A stretch of DNA of 64,000 bases from Pseudomonas turukhanskensis (GCF_027922365.1 NZ_BSFN01000007.1:62001-126000); one strand, 5' to 3'; shown: positions 23,127-36,281, counted from the first letter of the stretch. Numbers and translations: made by a program. The notes: a model not told the origin generated them from the letters alone.

Positions 23127-23807
23127 CTAGGCGACCCAGTCCGCTGTGCTCGGTTCATTGAGGTGGCGGGCCAGAAAACCGGCAAATTCAGCGCGTGGAA
23201 TAGGCCGCGCGCCGAAGCTATGCAGGTGCTGAGTGGGCATCTGGCAGTCGATCAGCACGAACCCCCACGCCCTGAGATGCGCCACCAGCGTGGCGAAGCC
23301 GACCTTGGAGGCGTTGTCGGCATGGCTGAACATCGACTCGCCAAAAAACAGCCGCCCCATCGCCAGCCCGTATAACCCGCCGACCAGCGTGCCGTTTTCG
23401 CGCACTTCTACCGAATGGGCAAAACCCTGCTGATGCAGCTTCAGATAGGCGGCCTGCATGGCATCGGTGATCCAGGTGCCGTCGGCATAGCTGCGCGGCC
23501 CGGCGCAGGCGGCAATTACTGCCGCGAAGTCCTTGTCGAACGTGACCTGGTAGCGCCCTTGGCGGATAACCTTGGCCAGGCTGCGCGAGACATGGATTTC
23601 GTCCGGGAACAGTACCGTGCGCGGGTCAGGCGACCACCACAAGATCGGCTGCCCTTCGGAAAACCAGGGGAAGCAGCCGTGCCGATAAGCTGCCACCAGG
23701 CGCTCGGCGCTCAGGTCGCCGCCGGCTGCCAGCAGCCCGTCGGGATCGCGCAAGGCTTTCTCTAAAGGCGGGAATTCGAGGGTGGTGCGTTGCAGCCAAG
23801 TGAGCAT
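23127..23807 (-). CDS. aat: leucyl/phenylalanyl-tRNA--protein transferase
   Basis: It adds Leu or Phe to N-terminal Arg or Lys, the other N-degron branch for ClpS. The 226 aa show the family segments [59 protein letters not shown] and [13 protein letters not shown]. The start is the ATG at 23805-23807 ([12 protein letters not shown]). The aat-bpt-infA order beside clpA is conserved in Pseudomonas. Confidence 0.96.
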   Translation of the reverse strand: MLTWLQRTTLEFPPLEKALRDPDGLLAAGGDLSAERLVAAYRHGCFPWFSEGQPILWWSPDPRTVLFPDEIHVSRSLAKVIRQGRYQVTFDKDFAAVIAACAGPRSYADGTWITDAMQAAYLKLHQQGFAHSVEVRENGTLVGGLYGLAMGRLFFGESMFSHADNASKVGFATLVAHLRAWGFVLIDCQMPTQHLHSFGARPIPRAEFAGFLARHLNEPSTADWVA

Positions 23808-23867
23808 GGTCAGGCCCGGCCGAAGAGAGGAGGGCGGGCCGCCAGGGCCCGCCAAACGAGGCGTTGT

Positions 23868-24857
<990 letters not shown>

Positions 24858-24976
24858 TCAAATTGGGCCGCATGAAAGATGTTGGCAGCTATGCTACACC
24901 GAAGCAGCAGAGGCCGGCAAAACGCACCGCAGGCACGCCTGGGCGCGTGGCAACAAGCGGGTAAATCCGTACAATG

Positions 24977-25116
24977 CAGACTGCGTGAAAACGTAGCGAG
25001 CGAAGGTTTGGCAAGGCAAAAACAGTTGGAAAAGCGCAGTTGACACTTAGTCAATGAGCATTTTCCGCCTGTTTTTAACGCCGCTAAACCGAGCGCAGTC
25101 GTTTTCACACGGTCTG
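24977..25116. repeat. 140-bp imperfect inverted repeat between trxB and ftsK
   Basis: The two arms share, in the same order, CAGAC, GTGAAAACG, AAAAACAG and GGAAAA, and meet at a centre around AGTTGACACTTAGTCAATGAG. The outer ends are CAGACTGCGTGAAAACG (24977) and the inverse CGTTTTCACACGGTCTG (25116). It could form a long hairpin in either strand. No target-site duplication is obvious. It takes up most of the 366-bp gap between the divergent genes; nothing coding is credible there. Confidence 0.8.
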
Positions 25117-25181
25117 AATGGCCGAGTTTTTCGCCGGCAATCGTTAGTTGGACGCGCCACAAGCGCAGGAAAAGACGCGTT

Positions 25182-27590
25182 TTGAAGAATTCCACCACCA
25201 CCGCTCAAGCACCAGTCTGGCGTCAGCAATTGCACTACCGGCTCAAGGAAGGTGCATTGATCGCCCTCGGTGCGCTTTGCCTCTATCTGTGGATGGCATT
25301 GCTCACCTACGACCAGAACGATCCGGGCTGGACCCACACCAGCAACGTGGTGCAAGTGCAGAACGCCGCTGGCCGCGCCGGAGCCTGGTTCGCCGACATC
25401 CTGTTCATGGCCCTCGGCTACTTCGCTTACCTCTTTCCTGGCCTGCTGGTCATCAAGACCGTGCAGGTGTTTCGCAACCGTCATGAGCCGTGGCAGTGGA
25501 ACGGCTGGCTGTTTTCCTGGCGCCTGATCGGCCTGGTGTTTCTGGTACTTTCCGGCGCCTCGCTGGCCTATATCCACTTTCATTCCGGCGGCACCATGCC
25601 GGCCTCTGCCGGGGGCGCGCTGGGCGAGAGCCTCGGCCAACTTGCCGTCGCTGCACTGAACGTGCAAGGCAGCACCTTGCTGTTTATCGCCTTGTTCCTG
25701 TTTGGCCTGACGGTGTTCAGCGACCTGTCGTGGTTCAAGGTCATGGACATCACCGGCAAGATCACCCTCGACCTCTTTGAACTGATCAACAGCCTGATCA
25801 ACAACTGGTGGAGTTCGCGCGTGGAGCGCAAACAGCTGGTTGCGCAGCTGCGTGAAGTCGATGACCGCGTTAGCGAAGTCGCCGCTCCGGTGGTGCACGA
25901 CCGCCGTGAACAGGCCAAAGTCAAAGAGCGCATCATCGAACGCGATGACGCCCTGAGCAAACACATGACCGAGCGCGAAAGCCGCCCGGCGCCGATCATT
26001 ACCCCGCCAGCAGCGCCCAAGGCCGCCGAGCCGAGCAAGCGCGTGCAGAAAGAGAAGCAGGTATCCCTGTTTGTCGACAGCGCGGTGGAAGGCACCTTGC
26101 CACCGATTTCCATCCTCGACCCGGCCGAGAAGAAGCAGAAGAAATTCTCCCCGGAATCGCTGGAAGCCATGTCGCGTCTGCTCGAAATCAAGCTTAAGGA
26201 GTTTGGTGTCGAGGTGATCGTCGAATCCGTGCACCCGGGCCCGGTCATTACCCGTTTTGAAATCCAGCCGGCTGCCGGCATCAAGGTCAGCCGCATTTCC
26301 GGCCTGGCCCGCGACCTGGCGCGCTCACTGGCGGTTATGAGCGTGCGGGTGGTTGAAGTGATTCCCGGCAAGACCACCGTCGGTATCGAAATTCCCAACG
26401 AAGACCGCCAGATCGTGCGCTTCTCCGAAGTGCTGTCCTCGCCCGAGTACGACGACGCCAAGTCGCCCGTCACCTTGGCGTTGGGCCACGACATTGGCGG
26501 CCGTCCTGTCATCACTGACCTGGCACGCATGCCGCACCTGCTGGTGGCCGGTACTACCGGTTCCGGTAAGTCGGTGGGCGTGAACGCCATGATTCTGTCG
26601 ATTCTTTTCAAGTCCGGCCCGGAAGATGCGCGCCTGATCATGATCGACCCGAAGATGCTCGAACTGTCGATCTACGAAGGCATTCCGCACTTGCTGTGCC
26701 CGGTGGTCACCGACATGAAGGAAGCGGCCAACGCCCTGCGTTGGAGCGTTGCCGAGATGGAGCGCCGCTACAAGCTGATGTCCAAGCTGGGCGTACGTAA
26801 CCTCGCCGGTTTCAACCGCAAGGTCAAAGATGCCGAAGAAGCGGGCGAGCCGATTGCCGATCCGCTGTACAAGCGCGAAAGCATTCACGACGAAGCACCG
26901 CTGCTGCACACGCTGCCCACCATCGTGGTGGTGGTCGACGAGTTCGCCGACATGATGATGATCGTCGGCAAAAAGGTCGAAGAGCTGATCGCCCGTATCG
27001 CGCAAAAAGCCCGCGCGGCCGGTATTCACCTGATTCTTGCCACCCAGCGCCCGTCGGTGGATGTAATCACCGGTCTCATTAAGGCCAACATTCCCACCCG
27101 TATGGCGTTCCAGGTGTCGAGCAAGATCGATTCGCGCACCATTCTCGATCAGGGTGGCGCCGAACAACTGCTTGGTCACGGTGACATGCTGTATCTGCCA
27201 CCGGGCACCGGTTTGCCGATCCGCGTTCACGGCGCGTTTGTGTCTGACGAAGAAGTGCACCGCGTGGTGGAGGCCTGGAAGCTGCGCGGCGCGCCGGACT
27301 ACATCGACGACATTCTCAATGGTGTGGAAGAGGCCGGCAGCGGCTTTGACGGCGGCAGTGGTGGTGGTGAAGGTGGCGAGGGAAGTGAAGAAGACCCCCT
27401 GTACGACGAAGCGGTGCGTTTCGTGACCGAAAGCCGCCGCGCCTCGATTTCCGCCGTGCAGCGCAAGCTGAAAATTGGCTACAACCGCGCCGCGCGCATG
27501 GTCGAGGCGATGGAAATGGCCGGTGTGGTTACCGCCATGAACACCAATGGCTCGCGCGATGTGGTTGCCCCAGCGCCGATTCGCGACTGA
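25182..27590 (+). CDS. ftsK: DNA translocase FtsK
   Basis: It couples division to chromosome segregation at the septum and activates XerCD at dif. The 802 aa have an N-terminal membrane region of about four helices (about 20-185), a short charged linker, and the motor domain with Walker [11 protein letters not shown] (about 463) and [13 protein letters not shown]. The C-terminal gamma winged helix (about 735-800) has the [20 protein letters not shown] segment that reads KOPS. The likely start is a TTG (25182), with AGGA 11 nt upstream; no ATG is available before the conserved [14 protein letters not shown]. Confidence 0.95.
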   Translation: MKNSTTTAQAPVWRQQLHYRLKEGALIALGALCLYLWMALLTYDQNDPGWTHTSNVVQVQNAAGRAGAWFADILFMALGYFAYLFPGLLVIKTVQVFRNRHEPWQWNGWLFSWRLIGLVFLVLSGASLAYIHFHSGGTMPASAGGALGESLGQLAVAALNVQGSTLLFIALFLFGLTVFSDLSWFKVMDITGKITLDLFELINSLINNWWSSRVERKQLVAQLREVDDRVSEVAAPVVHDRREQAKVKERIIERDDALSKHMTERESRPAPIITPPAAPKAAEPSKRVQKEKQVSLFVDSAVEGTLPPISILDPAEKKQKKFSPESLEAMSRLLEIKLKEFGVEVIVESVHPGPVITRFEIQPAAGIKVSRISGLARDLARSLAVMSVRVVEVIPGKTTVGIEIPNEDRQIVRFSEVLSSPEYDDAKSPVTLALGHDIGGRPVITDLARMPHLLVAGTTGSGKSVGVNAMILSILFKSGPEDARLIMIDPKMLELSIYEGIPHLLCPVVTDMKEAANALRWSVAEMERRYKLMSKLGVRNLAGFNRKVKDAEEAGEPIADPLYKRESIHDEAPLLHTLPTIVVVVDEFADMMMIVGKKVEELIARIAQKARAAGIHLILATQRPSVDVITGLIKANIPTRMAFQVSSKIDSRTILDQGGAEQLLGHGDMLYLPPGTGLPIRVHGAFVSDEEVHRVVEAWKLRGAPDYIDDILNGVEEAGSGFDGGSGGGEGGEGSEEDPLYDEAVRFVTESRRASISAVQRKLKIGYNRAARMVEAMEMAGVVTAMNTNGSRDVVAPAPIRD

Positions 27591-27639
27591 CGGCGCCTGT
27601 TTCCCCTTTTTTATGTGTAACCCAATGACGAGGATTTCC

Positions 27640-28269
27640 ATGCGCCTGATCCGCTTGCTGTTGCTGGCTGCCATGGCTGTTACCGCGATTCCGGCGCAAG
27701 CCGACGATGAAGCCGCTGTGCAAAAGCTCACCCAGTTGCTCAGCCAGGCTCAAACCATCACGGCACGTTTTTCCCAGATTACCGTGGATGGCAGCGGCTC
27801 TACTTCGCTGCAGGAAACTGCCGGTGAGTTGGCGCTCAAACGCCCGGGCCTGTTCCGCTGGCATACCGACGAGCCGCAAGAGCAACTGCTGGTGTCCAAC
27901 GGTCAGCAAATCTGGCTGTATGACCCCGATCTGCAGCAAGTCACCATTCAAAAGCTCGACCAGCGTCTGACCCACACACCAGCGCTGCTGCTGTCTGGCG
28001 ATGTTTCGGAAATTCGTCAGAACTTCGATATCAGCTTCAAGGAAGCGGGCGACGTGGTGGACTTCACCCTCAAGCCCAAAGCCAAGGACACCCTGTTCGA
28101 TAACCTGCGCTTGTCGTTCAAGAGAGGCGTGATCAACGACATGCAACTGATCGACAGCGTGGGCCAGCGCACCAATATCCTGTTTCTGGGCGTGAAGATG
28201 AACCCGGCGGTGGACGCCAAACAGTTCACCTTCGAGGTGCCTGCCGGCGCCGACGTCATCCAGGAATAA
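27640..28269 (+). CDS. lolA: outer-membrane lipoprotein carrier protein LolA
   Basis: This periplasmic chaperone carries lipoproteins from LolCDE to LolB. The 209 aa include a signal peptide (about 1-20, ending PAQA). Then come the family phrases [24 protein letters not shown] and [16 protein letters not shown]. The start is the ATG at 27640 with GAGGA 5 nt upstream. It begins the run lolA-rarA-crcB-serS-cysG. Confidence 0.95.
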   Translation: MRLIRLLLLAAMAVTAIPAQADDEAAVQKLTQLLSQAQTITARFSQITVDGSGSTSLQETAGELALKRPGLFRWHTDEPQEQLLVSNGQQIWLYDPDLQQVTIQKLDQRLTHTPALLLSGDVSEIRQNFDISFKEAGDVVDFTLKPKAKDTLFDNLRLSFKRGVINDMQLIDSVGQRTNILFLGVKMNPAVDAKQFTFEVPAGADVIQE

Positions 28270-28303
28270 CCGACCGCTTTTCTACGAGACGCCTGCGCCT
28301 GCC

Positions 28304-29629
28304 ATGGACCTGTTCCGCAATACCCCCGTCGCTCAACCTCTGGCTGCTCGTTTGCGCGCGGCCAGCCTGGACGAGTACGTCGGTCAGGAGCACCTGCTGG
28401 CCCGTGGCAAACCGCTGCGCGAAGCGTTGGAGCAGGGCGCGCTGCATTCGATGATCTTCTGGGGGCCGCCTGGCGTGGGGAAAACTACCCTGGCGCGGTT
28501 GTTGGCCCAGGTTTCCGATGCACACTTCGAGACGATTTCTGCGGTGCTGTCCGGCGTGAAGGAAATTCGTCAGGCGGTCGAAGTGGCTCAGCAACACGCT
28601 GCGCAGTATGGCCGCCGCACCATTCTGTTTGTCGACGAAGTACACCGCTTCAACAAGTCGCAGCAGGATGCGTTTTTGCCGTACGTAGAAGACGGCACGC
28701 TGATCTTTATTGGCGCCACCACGGAAAACCCTTCGTTCGAACTGAACAACGCCTTGCTGTCACGGGCGCGCGTCTATGTATTGAAAAGCCTCGACGAAGA
28801 AGCCCTGCGCAAGTTGGTGCACCGCGCTCTTACCGATCCGAAAGGCCTGGGTGACCGCCGCCTCACGCTGCCGGACGAAAGCTTCAAGATTCTTATGGCC
28901 GCCGCCGACGGCGATGGCCGTCGCCTGCTGAACTTCCTCGAAAACGCTGCCGATCTCGCCGAAGACGATGGCGAACTGAGCGTGGACCTGCTGCAGAACC
29001 TGCTGGGCGACAGCCGCCGGCGGTTCGACAAGGGCGGCGAGGCCTTTTACGACCAGATTTCCGCACTGCACAAATCCGTGCGCGGCTCCAGCCCCGACGG
29101 CGCGCTGTACTGGTTTGCGCGCATGCTCGATGGCGGCTGCGACCCGCTGTATATCGCCCGCCGGGTAGTGCGCATGGCCAGCGAAGACATCGGCAACGCC
29201 GACCCGCGCGCCCTGACCTTGTGCCTGAATGCGTGGGATGTGCAGGAGCGTCTGGGTAGCCCCGAAGGTGAGCTGGCGGTGGCGCAGGCCATCGTCTATC
29301 TGGCCTGCGCCCCGAAGAGCAACGCCGTCTACAGCGCTTTCAAGGCCGCCATGCGCGATGCCGCCGAGCAAGGTTCGCAAGAGGTGCCATTGCACCTGCG
29401 CAATGCCCCGACCAAGCTGATGAAAGAGCTTGGCTACGGCGACGAATACCGCTACGCCCATGACGAGCCCGATGCGTACGCCGCCGGCGAAGATTACTTC
29501 CCCGACGCGCTCGAGCCCCGGCAGTATTACCAGCCGGTGGCGCGTGGCCTGGAACTGAAAATTCGCGACAAGCTCAACCACCTGGCCGCGCAAGACCGGG
29601 CCAGCCCACGGCAGCGGAGAAAACCATGA
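28304..29629 (+). CDS. rarA: replication-associated recombination protein A
   Basis: This AAA+ ATPase (MgsA/RarA, WRNIP1 family) acts at stalled replication forks. The 441 aa show Walker [10 protein letters not shown] (about 54), Walker [18 protein letters not shown] (about 108) and sensor [20 protein letters not shown]-terminal tetramerisation domain carries YARHDEP-like text ([18 protein letters not shown]). Its stop overlaps crcB by 4 nt. Confidence 0.96.
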   Translation: MDLFRNTPVAQPLAARLRAASLDEYVGQEHLLARGKPLREALEQGALHSMIFWGPPGVGKTTLARLLAQVSDAHFETISAVLSGVKEIRQAVEVAQQHAAQYGRRTILFVDEVHRFNKSQQDAFLPYVEDGTLIFIGATTENPSFELNNALLSRARVYVLKSLDEEALRKLVHRALTDPKGLGDRRLTLPDESFKILMAAADGDGRRLLNFLENAADLAEDDGELSVDLLQNLLGDSRRRFDKGGEAFYDQISALHKSVRGSSPDGALYWFARMLDGGCDPLYIARRVVRMASEDIGNADPRALTLCLNAWDVQERLGSPEGELAVAQAIVYLACAPKSNAVYSAFKAAMRDAAEQGSQEVPLHLRNAPTKLMKELGYGDEYRYAHDEPDAYAAGEDYFPDALEPRQYYQPVARGLELKIRDKLNHLAAQDRASPRQRRKP

Positions 29630-30000
29630 TTCGTCTGATTCTCGCGGTAGCCCTCGGTGGCGCCGTCGGCACCTTGGTGCGCTTTGCTACTGGCACCTGG
29701 ATCGCAGCCAACTGGCCGCAGCATTTCAGCCTCGGCACGTTTCTGGTGAACATTGTCGGCTGCCTGTTGATTGGCTTGTTGTACGGTTTCTTTTTGATGC
29801 GCCCGGAACTGCCGATAGAATTGCGCGCAGGTCTGATTGTCGGCTTCCTCGGTGGCCTGACAACGTTTTCTTCCTTTTCCCTCGACACACTGCGCCTGCT
29901 GGAAAGCGGGCAGTTGCCACTGGCCCTGGGCTACGCGGCGCTCAGTGTGTTCGGCGGCCTGCTCGCCACCTGGGCGGGCTTGCTCCTGACCAAACTCTGA
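29626..30000 (+). CDS. crcB: fluoride exporter (Fluc channel)
   Basis: It is a small dual-topology fluoride channel. The 124 aa have four hydrophobic segments (about 1-20, 33-53, 65-85, 95-118), the GTLVRF segment, the conserved Asn in [11 protein letters not shown] and the Na+/fluoride-pore phrase [12 protein letters not shown]. No fluoride riboswitch can precede it because it starts inside rarA; expression follows the upstream genes. Confidence 0.95.
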   Translation: MIRLILAVALGGAVGTLVRFATGTWIAANWPQHFSLGTFLVNIVGCLLIGLLYGFFLMRPELPIELRAGLIVGFLGGLTTFSSFSLDTLRLLESGQLPLALGYAALSVFGGLLATWAGLLLTKL

Positions 30001-30006
30001 TGATGA

Positions 30007-31296
<1,290 letters not shown>

Positions 31297-32691
31297 ATGG
31301 AGTATTTGCCGCTGTTTCATAACCTGCGCGGGCAACGCGTGTTGGTGGTTGGCGGCGGCGAAATCGCCTTGCGCAAGTCGCGGTTGGTGGCCGATACCGG
31401 TGCTGTGCTGCGGGTTGTGGCGCCGCAGATCGATAGCCAGTTGGCGGCGCTGGTGGCCGCCAGCGGCGGCGAGCCGTTGCTGCGCGGTTACGGCGAATCA
31501 GATCTGGATGGCTGCGTGCTAGCCATTGCAGCAACCGACGACGAGCCGCTGAATGCCCAGGTATCGCAAGACGCTCGCGCTCGCGGCGTGCCCGTTAATG
31601 TGGTGGATTCGCCCGCGCTGTGCAGTGTGATCTTTCCTGCCATCGTCGACCGCTCGCCCTTGCTGGTAGCGGTTTCCAGTGGCGGCGACGCGCCTGTTCT
31701 CGCGCGCCTGATTCGCGCCAAACTGGAAACCTGGATTCCCGCCGCTTATGGCCAGTTGGCCGGCTTGGCCAAGCGCTTTCGGGCGCAGGTTAAAGACCGG
31801 TTTCCGGATTTGCAGCAACGCCGCGTGTTCTGGGAAGACGTGTTTCAAGGGCCTATCGCCGAGCGCATGCTGGCCGGGCAGGGCAGTGAAGCCGAGCGGT
31901 TGTTACAGGCACGCCTGGACGGCGAAACCGGTGAGGTTAAAGGCGAGGTGTATCTAGTGGGCGCTGGCCCCGGCGACCCCGACCTGTTGACCTTCCGGGC
32001 CTTGCGTCTGATGCAGCAGGCCGACGTGGTGCTCTACGACCGCCTGGTGGCGCCGGCCATTGTCGAACTGTGCCGGCGTGATGCCGAGCGCATCTATGTC
32101 GGCAAACAGCGCGCCGATCACGCCGTGCCGCAGGAACAACTCAATCAGCAATTGGTCACCCTCGCCAAGCAAGGCAAGCGCGTGCTGCGCCTGAAGGGCG
32201 GCGACCCATTCATCTTCGGCCGTGGTGGCGAAGAAATCGAAGAGCTGGCCGCCCATGGCATTCCCTTCCAGGTCGTGCCGGGCATCACTGCAGCCAGTGG
32301 TTGCGCCGCATACGCCGGTATTCCGCTTACCCACCGGGACTATGCGCAGTCGGTGCGTTTTGTCACCGGCCACTTGAAGGACGGCAGCACCGATCTACCC
32401 TGGCCAGACCTGGTGGCGCCAGGGCAGACGCTGGTGTTCTATATGGGGTTGGTCGGCTTGCCGTCGATCTGCGAGCAGTTGGTGCTGCACGGTCGCAGCA
32501 GCGACACGCCGGCGGCGCTCATTCAGCAAGGTACCACCCACAATCAGCGCGTATTCACCGGCACGCTCGGCAATTTGCCGAAGTTGGTAGCCGAGCATGA
32601 AGTGCATGCGCCGACGCTGGTGATCGTGGGGGAAGTGGTGACGTTGCGCGAGAAGCTTGCGTGGTTTGAAGGCGCGCAGGCCGGTCTCTAA
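31297..32691 (+). CDS. cysG: siroheme synthase (trifunctional)
   Basis: It makes siroheme for sulfite and nitrite reductases from uroporphyrinogen III. The 464 aa have an N-terminal dehydrogenase/ferrochelatase part (about 1-205; NAD motif [12 protein letters not shown]). A C-terminal SAM-dependent methyltransferase (about 215-460) shows [18 protein letters not shown] and [14 protein letters not shown]. The ATG follows the serS stop with no gap, so the two are probably coupled. Confidence 0.96.
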   Translation: MEYLPLFHNLRGQRVLVVGGGEIALRKSRLVADTGAVLRVVAPQIDSQLAALVAASGGEPLLRGYGESDLDGCVLAIAATDDEPLNAQVSQDARARGVPVNVVDSPALCSVIFPAIVDRSPLLVAVSSGGDAPVLARLIRAKLETWIPAAYGQLAGLAKRFRAQVKDRFPDLQQRRVFWEDVFQGPIAERMLAGQGSEAERLLQARLDGETGEVKGEVYLVGAGPGDPDLLTFRALRLMQQADVVLYDRLVAPAIVELCRRDAERIYVGKQRADHAVPQEQLNQQLVTLAKQGKRVLRLKGGDPFIFGRGGEEIEELAAHGIPFQVVPGITAASGCAAYAGIPLTHRDYAQSVRFVTGHLKDGSTDLPWPDLVAPGQTLVFYMGLVGLPSICEQLVLHGRSSDTPAALIQQGTTHNQRVFTGTLGNLPKLVAEHEVHAPTLVIVGEVVTLREKLAWFEGAQAGL

Positions 32692-32702
32692 ACACGCGAC
32701 CA

Positions 32703-32801
32703 CCGTCATTCCAGCGAATGCGGGAATCCAGAATGTCGCGGCGGGCGAAGATGTGGGTTTTATCCAAAAATTCTGGGCCCCCGCCTGCGCGGGGGCGACG
32801 G
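32703..32801. repeat. paired GTCATTCC...GCGGGAATCC repeat (copy A)
   Basis: CCGTCATTCCAGCG...GCGGGAATCCAGAA at 32703 faces an inverted, GC-richer relative, TTCTGGGCCCCCGC...GCGGGGGCGACGG, at 32770-32801. Each half is itself a small palindrome. It lies between the convergent cysG and yqjG genes and could act as a transcription end. A related pair with the two halves in the opposite order is at 60253-60336. Confidence 0.8.
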
Positions 32802-32813
32802 GATATGCCTTTC

Positions 32814-33812
32814 TCAGGCCTGGCTGGCGGAACGCCCAACCAAGCGGTCGCGATCATGCGCCCGCAGGAAATCTTGCAACGGCCCTTTCGGCACCACCCC
32901 GGTCGGGTTGATGGTCAGGTGGCTGGCGTAGTAGTGGTGCTTGATATGCTCAAAGTCCACGGTTTGCGCCACGCCCGGCCATTGATACAGCTCACGCAAC
33001 CAGTTCGACAGATTCGGGTAGTCCTCAATGCGCTTGAGGTTGCACTTGAAGTGGCCGTGGTACACCGCATCAAAGCGAATCAACGTCGTGAACAGGCGCC
33101 AGTCGGCTTCGGTGATCTGCTGGCCCGTCAGGTAGCGGTTTTTGTCCAGCAGCGTTTCCAGTGATTCGAGGGTGTTGAACAGGCCGTCGAAGGCTTCTTC
33201 GTAAGCTTCCTGCGTCGTCGCAAAGCCAGCGCGGTAAACCCCGTTGTTCACGTTAGGGTAGATGCGCTCGTTCAGAGCATCGATTTCGCCGCGCAGGGCT
33301 TCGGGGTAGAAGTCCAGGTGGTTGCCGGTCAGCTCGTCAAATGCCGAGTTGAACATGCGGATGATCTCGGAAGATTCGTTGCTGACGATGCGCTCGAGCT
33401 TCTTGTCCCACAGCACAGGCACGGTTACGCGGCCGGTGTAATGGGCGTCGTCGGCGGCGTAGCGCTGGTACATGAGTTGGAGGTCGTCCAACGGGTCGCC
33501 GGTGGAGCCGTGGGCAGTGTCAAAGGTCCAGCCGTTTTCGCGCATCAGCCAGCTGACCACCGATACATCGATCAGGCTTTCCAAGCCTTTGAGCTTGCGG
33601 AAAATAAGGGTGCGATGTGCCCACGGGCAGGCCAGCGACACGTAGAGGTGATAGCGGCCAGCCTCGGCCTTGAAGCCGCCTTCACCACTGGGGCCGGCCT
33701 CGCCGGTAGCGGTTACCCAGTTGCGGCGTTGCGCGTTTTCGCGTTTGAAACGACCACCATCGGCGGTGTTGTACCACTGGTCTTGCCACTGGCCATCGAC
33801 TAATAAACCCAT
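32814..33812 (-). CDS. yqjG: glutathionyl-hydroquinone reductase
   Basis: This xi-class glutathione transferase removes glutathione from glutathionyl-hydroquinones. The 332 aa carry the catalytic Cys62 in ACPWAHRT at the N-terminal end of a thioredoxin-fold domain. The helical C-terminal domain has RFDAVYHGHFKCNLKRIEDYPNL, split here by family conservation, and the typical NPTGVVPKGP near the end. Convergent to cysG. Confidence 0.93.
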   Translation of the reverse strand: MGLLVDGQWQDQWYNTADGGRFKRENAQRRNWVTATGEAGPSGEGGFKAEAGRYHLYVSLACPWAHRTLIFRKLKGLESLIDVSVVSWLMRENGWTFDTAHGSTGDPLDDLQLMYQRYAADDAHYTGRVTVPVLWDKKLERIVSNESSEIIRMFNSAFDELTGNHLDFYPEALRGEIDALNERIYPNVNNGVYRAGFATTQEAYEEAFDGLFNTLESLETLLDKNRYLTGQQITEADWRLFTTLIRFDAVYHGHFKCNLKRIEDYPNLSNWLRELYQWPGVAQTVDFEHIKHHYYASHLTINPTGVVPKGPLQDFLRAHDRDRLVGRSASQA

Positions 33813-33901
33813 GACTCGATTCCTCTGCTCTTTAGCGTTGGAGAGGAGTCTATGCCGATCGGTTCGAACGAATGGCGCAAAATGCGCCTCTAAAATATCG
33901 A

Positions 33902-34900
33902 TTAAATCGATTTGTTTCGGTTTTGCCAGTGGATTTCCGCTTGGGCGAAAGCCGCTTCGCGCGGGATATCCAGACCACGCAATGCCACGGCAATGGTCGC
34001 CATGACGGCCATTCGGCCATAACTGTCTTCCACTTTACCGCGCCAGAACGCCAGCAGATGCTCAGGCGCCAGTCGCTCGGGTTTTACATGGCGTTGCGGT
34101 GACAGAGCGGGCCACTCTTCATCCCAACTGGCGCCCGCTTCGGTGCCGTACAGGTGTGAAGTCGCATCCGGGTTGACCTCGATTTCGCCGCCATCGCCTT
34201 TGATCACGATGGCTTTGTCGCCCAGCAATTGGCTCGCTTCGCGGTGTGCAGCCTGATAGCCCGGGTGAAATATGCTTTGCAAGCCGCAGCGGGCGCCAAG
34301 CGGATTCAGCACTCGGGCTAGCGAGTGAATGGGCGAGCGCAGGCCTAGGGTATTGCGCAAGTCGATCATGCGCTGCAGTTGCGGCATCCAGTCCAGCAGC
34401 GGGAAGAACGCCAGATTGTGTGCGTTGAGTGCCTGCTCGGTGGCTGCCCAGTCTCGGCACAGGGGAATGCCCAACAGGTCGAGCAACTGTTCGCTGTACA
34501 GGCGGCCGGCGGTATGGGCGCCGCCACCGTGCATCAAAATACGCACGCCACTGTTGGCCAGGCATTTGGCCGCCAGCAGATACCACGGAAGATGGCGTTT
34601 TTTGCCAGCGTAGGAGGGCCAGTCGATGTCCACCTGCACGCTCGGCGCGTTCAACCGCGCGCGTACGGCTTGGGTAAAGCCGGCGAGCTCTTCGGGGCTT
34701 TCTTCCTTGTGGCGCATCAGCATCAGAAAAGCGCCGAGTTGGGTGTCCTCAACCTTTCCATCGAGCAGCATGCCCATGGCCTCGCGGGCCTCGTCCTGGG
34801 TCATGTTGCGCGCACCGCGCTTGCCCTTGCCGAGGATGCGCACGTACTGGGCAAACGGATGTTCGGCGGGAGTGGAGAGGGTCAGCGGCTGAGCGGTCAT
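33902..34900 (-). CDS. ybiB: glycosyl transferase family protein, YbiB/TrpD2-like
   Basis: The 332 aa resemble the anthranilate-phosphoribosyltransferase fold as found in YbiB/TrpD2, a nucleic-acid-binding homologue that is not a tryptophan enzyme. Visible family segments are GKRGARNMTQDEAREAM, RILMHGGGAHTAGRLYSEQLLDLLGI, SPIHSLARVLNPLGA and VIKGDGGEIEVNPD. I chose the ATG at 34898-34900, which overlaps the tusE stop by 4 nt; an upstream extension of the frame merely shadows tusE. The biological role is unsettled, though linkage with tusE in Pseudomonas is common. Confidence 0.85.
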   Translation of the reverse strand: MTAQPLTLSTPAEHPFAQYVRILGKGKRGARNMTQDEAREAMGMLLDGKVEDTQLGAFLMLMRHKEESPEELAGFTQAVRARLNAPSVQVDIDWPSYAGKKRHLPWYLLAAKCLANSGVRILMHGGGAHTAGRLYSEQLLDLLGIPLCRDWAATEQALNAHNLAFFPLLDWMPQLQRMIDLRNTLGLRSPIHSLARVLNPLGARCGLQSIFHPGYQAAHREASQLLGDKAIVIKGDGGEIEVNPDATSHLYGTEAGASWDEEWPALSPQRHVKPERLAPEHLLAFWRGKVEDSYGRMAVMATIAVALRGLDIPREAAFAQAEIHWQNRNKSI

Positions 34901-35232
34901 AGGCAGTTGGTCGGCTTCGGCAGGCCCGCCAGTTTGGCGGCCAATTTGGCTGGGGTGCCTTTGAACAGGCGATTGAGGTGCAGACTGTTGCCTTTGTCGG
35001 CGCCCAGTTTCAGCGCGGCATATTTGATCAGTGGGCGGGTGGCCGGGGATAGCTGGAATTCGGCGTAGAACGCGCGCAGCAGGTGCAGCACTTCCCAGTG
35101 CTCGGCACTCAGGGTCAGTTCTTCCTGCGCGGCCAAGGCTTCGGCGGCGGCCGGCGACCAATCGTTGAGGTCGGCGAGGTAGCCGTCCTTATCCAGGGCC
35201 AGGGATCGGTCGGCAACGATCAGGTGCGTCAT
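34897..35232 (-). CDS. tusE: sulfurtransferase TusE (DsrC family)
   Basis: It is the last carrier of the Tus sulfur relay and hands persulfide sulfur to MnmA for tRNA 2-thiolation. The 111 aa end in PKPTNCL, where the penultimate Cys is the sulfur-carrying residue of the family's flexible C-terminal arm. DsrC proteins of sulfur oxidisers have a second arm Cys that is absent here, which favours the TusE role. Confidence 0.94.
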   Translation of the reverse strand: MTHLIVADRSLALDKDGYLADLNDWSPAAAEALAAQEELTLSAEHWEVLHLLRAFYAEFQLSPATRPLIKYAALKLGADKGNSLHLNRLFKGTPAKLAAKLAGLPKPTNCL

Positions 35233-35528
35233 AGCCAGCTATTGACCTTGGCAAAGGTGGCGCAGAGTTCCACGAAGGCCGGGTAGTCCACCACCTGAAC
35301 ACGGGGCGGCGCTGCGATGGCACGTGCTTGCAGGTCTTCTTCCAGCGCGAACAGCGCTATCGTGTCGGGCATAAGGCCAAGGGCCTGCAGCTGAGCGCTG
35401 CCCGGTTGCAGGGCGTAGGTGGCATCGCCGGTTAACAACAGACCATCGCCAGGCCCGAGTAGGCGCAGGCAACTGACCAGGCGGGAATCGCTGAAGGGCG
35501 AGTGGGAAAGCATATGCAATGTGGCCAT
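35229..35528 (-). CDS. tusB: sulfurtransferase complex subunit TusB
   Basis: The 99 aa small subunit matches the DsrH/TusB family (MATLHMLSHSPFSDSRL at the start; CATFAKVNSWL at the end). It sits in the TusBCD hexamer that passes sulfur from TusA to TusE. It overlaps tusE by 4 nt, and its ATG shares one base with the tusC stop. Confidence 0.9.
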   Translation of the reverse strand: MATLHMLSHSPFSDSRLVSCLRLLGPGDGLLLTGDATYALQPGSAQLQALGLMPDTIALFALEEDLQARAIAAPPRVQVVDYPAFVELCATFAKVNSWL

Positions 35529-35887
35529 TAGAGCGTAATCACCTGGTCGTATTGGCCTAACAGGGCAGTGAGCGCCGCGTCATTCAGGGTTTCTGTGGCG
35601 GGGCTCAGTGCCTGATGGAGCAAACCACGTTCTTCGAGGCTGCGGACCGAGCTGTACAGCGCGTCCACACCGAATAGCGGCAAGGCCTGCAAATTGGCGG
35701 TGAGGTCTTTCTGCTGAACCGGCGCAGCATGTTGCCCAGGTTGCAGCTGGAACACACCGTCATCGAGAAACAGCATGGCGATGGGCAAATCGAAGGCGCC
35801 GCCGGCCAGCGCGATATCGAGTGCTTCGCGAGCGCCAGGCCCGGACCACGGCGCCTGGCGGCAAATGATCAACAAAGACTTGGCCAT
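35528..35887 (-). CDS. tusC: sulfurtransferase complex subunit TusC
   Basis: The 119 aa match DsrF/TusC: MAKSLLIICRQAPWSGPGAREALDIAL start, AMLFLDDGVFQL core and a GVDALYSSVRSLEERGL stretch. The start is the ATG at 35885-35887; the open frame runs further upstream but only over tusD. It is 1 nt downstream of tusD. Confidence 0.92.
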   Translation of the reverse strand: MAKSLLIICRQAPWSGPGAREALDIALAGGAFDLPIAMLFLDDGVFQLQPGQHAAPVQQKDLTANLQALPLFGVDALYSSVRSLEERGLLHQALSPATETLNDAALTALLGQYDQVITL

Positions 35888-35888
35888 T

Positions 35889-36281
35889 TCACGGGCCTCC
35901 GAAGCAGACAAGGCGGTCAGCCAGTTGTGTGGCCTCATGCAACTGGCCGAGCCCGGAAAGCTCCCATGGCTTGGCCAGGCTGGCGGCATCGCGCTCATAG
36001 CGCTGCGCCTCTTCGTCATTGAGCACGCCACGGCGCAGGGCAGCGGCAATGCACACTACGCCATCAAGCTGGTGGTCGCGCACCAAGGCGCTCCAGGCAG
36101 CGGCGGTATCCCATTCATCTTGCGGGGTAACGGGCGTGCTGGCCGCGCTGTATACCCCGTCCTGATAGAAGAACACCCGCACAATCTCATGACCGCCGGC
36201 CAGCACTGCTTCGGCAAAACGCAGGGCGCGGCGCGAGGAGGGCGCATGGGGCGCAGAGAACAGGGCAATGGCGAATTTCAT
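35889..36281 (-). CDS. tusD: sulfurtransferase complex subunit TusD
   Basis: It is the catalytic subunit of TusBCD; Cys77 in DGVVCIAAALRRG corresponds to the sulfur-accepting cysteine of the DsrE/TusD family. The 130 aa match the usual length. It is the first gene of tusDCBE-ybiB on the minus strand, separated from yccA by a strong terminator. Confidence 0.94.
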   Translation of the reverse strand: MKFAIALFSAPHAPSSRRALRFAEAVLAGGHEIVRVFFYQDGVYSAASTPVTPQDEWDTAAAWSALVRDHQLDGVVCIAAALRRGVLNDEEAQRYERDAASLAKPWELSGLGQLHEATQLADRLVCFGGP

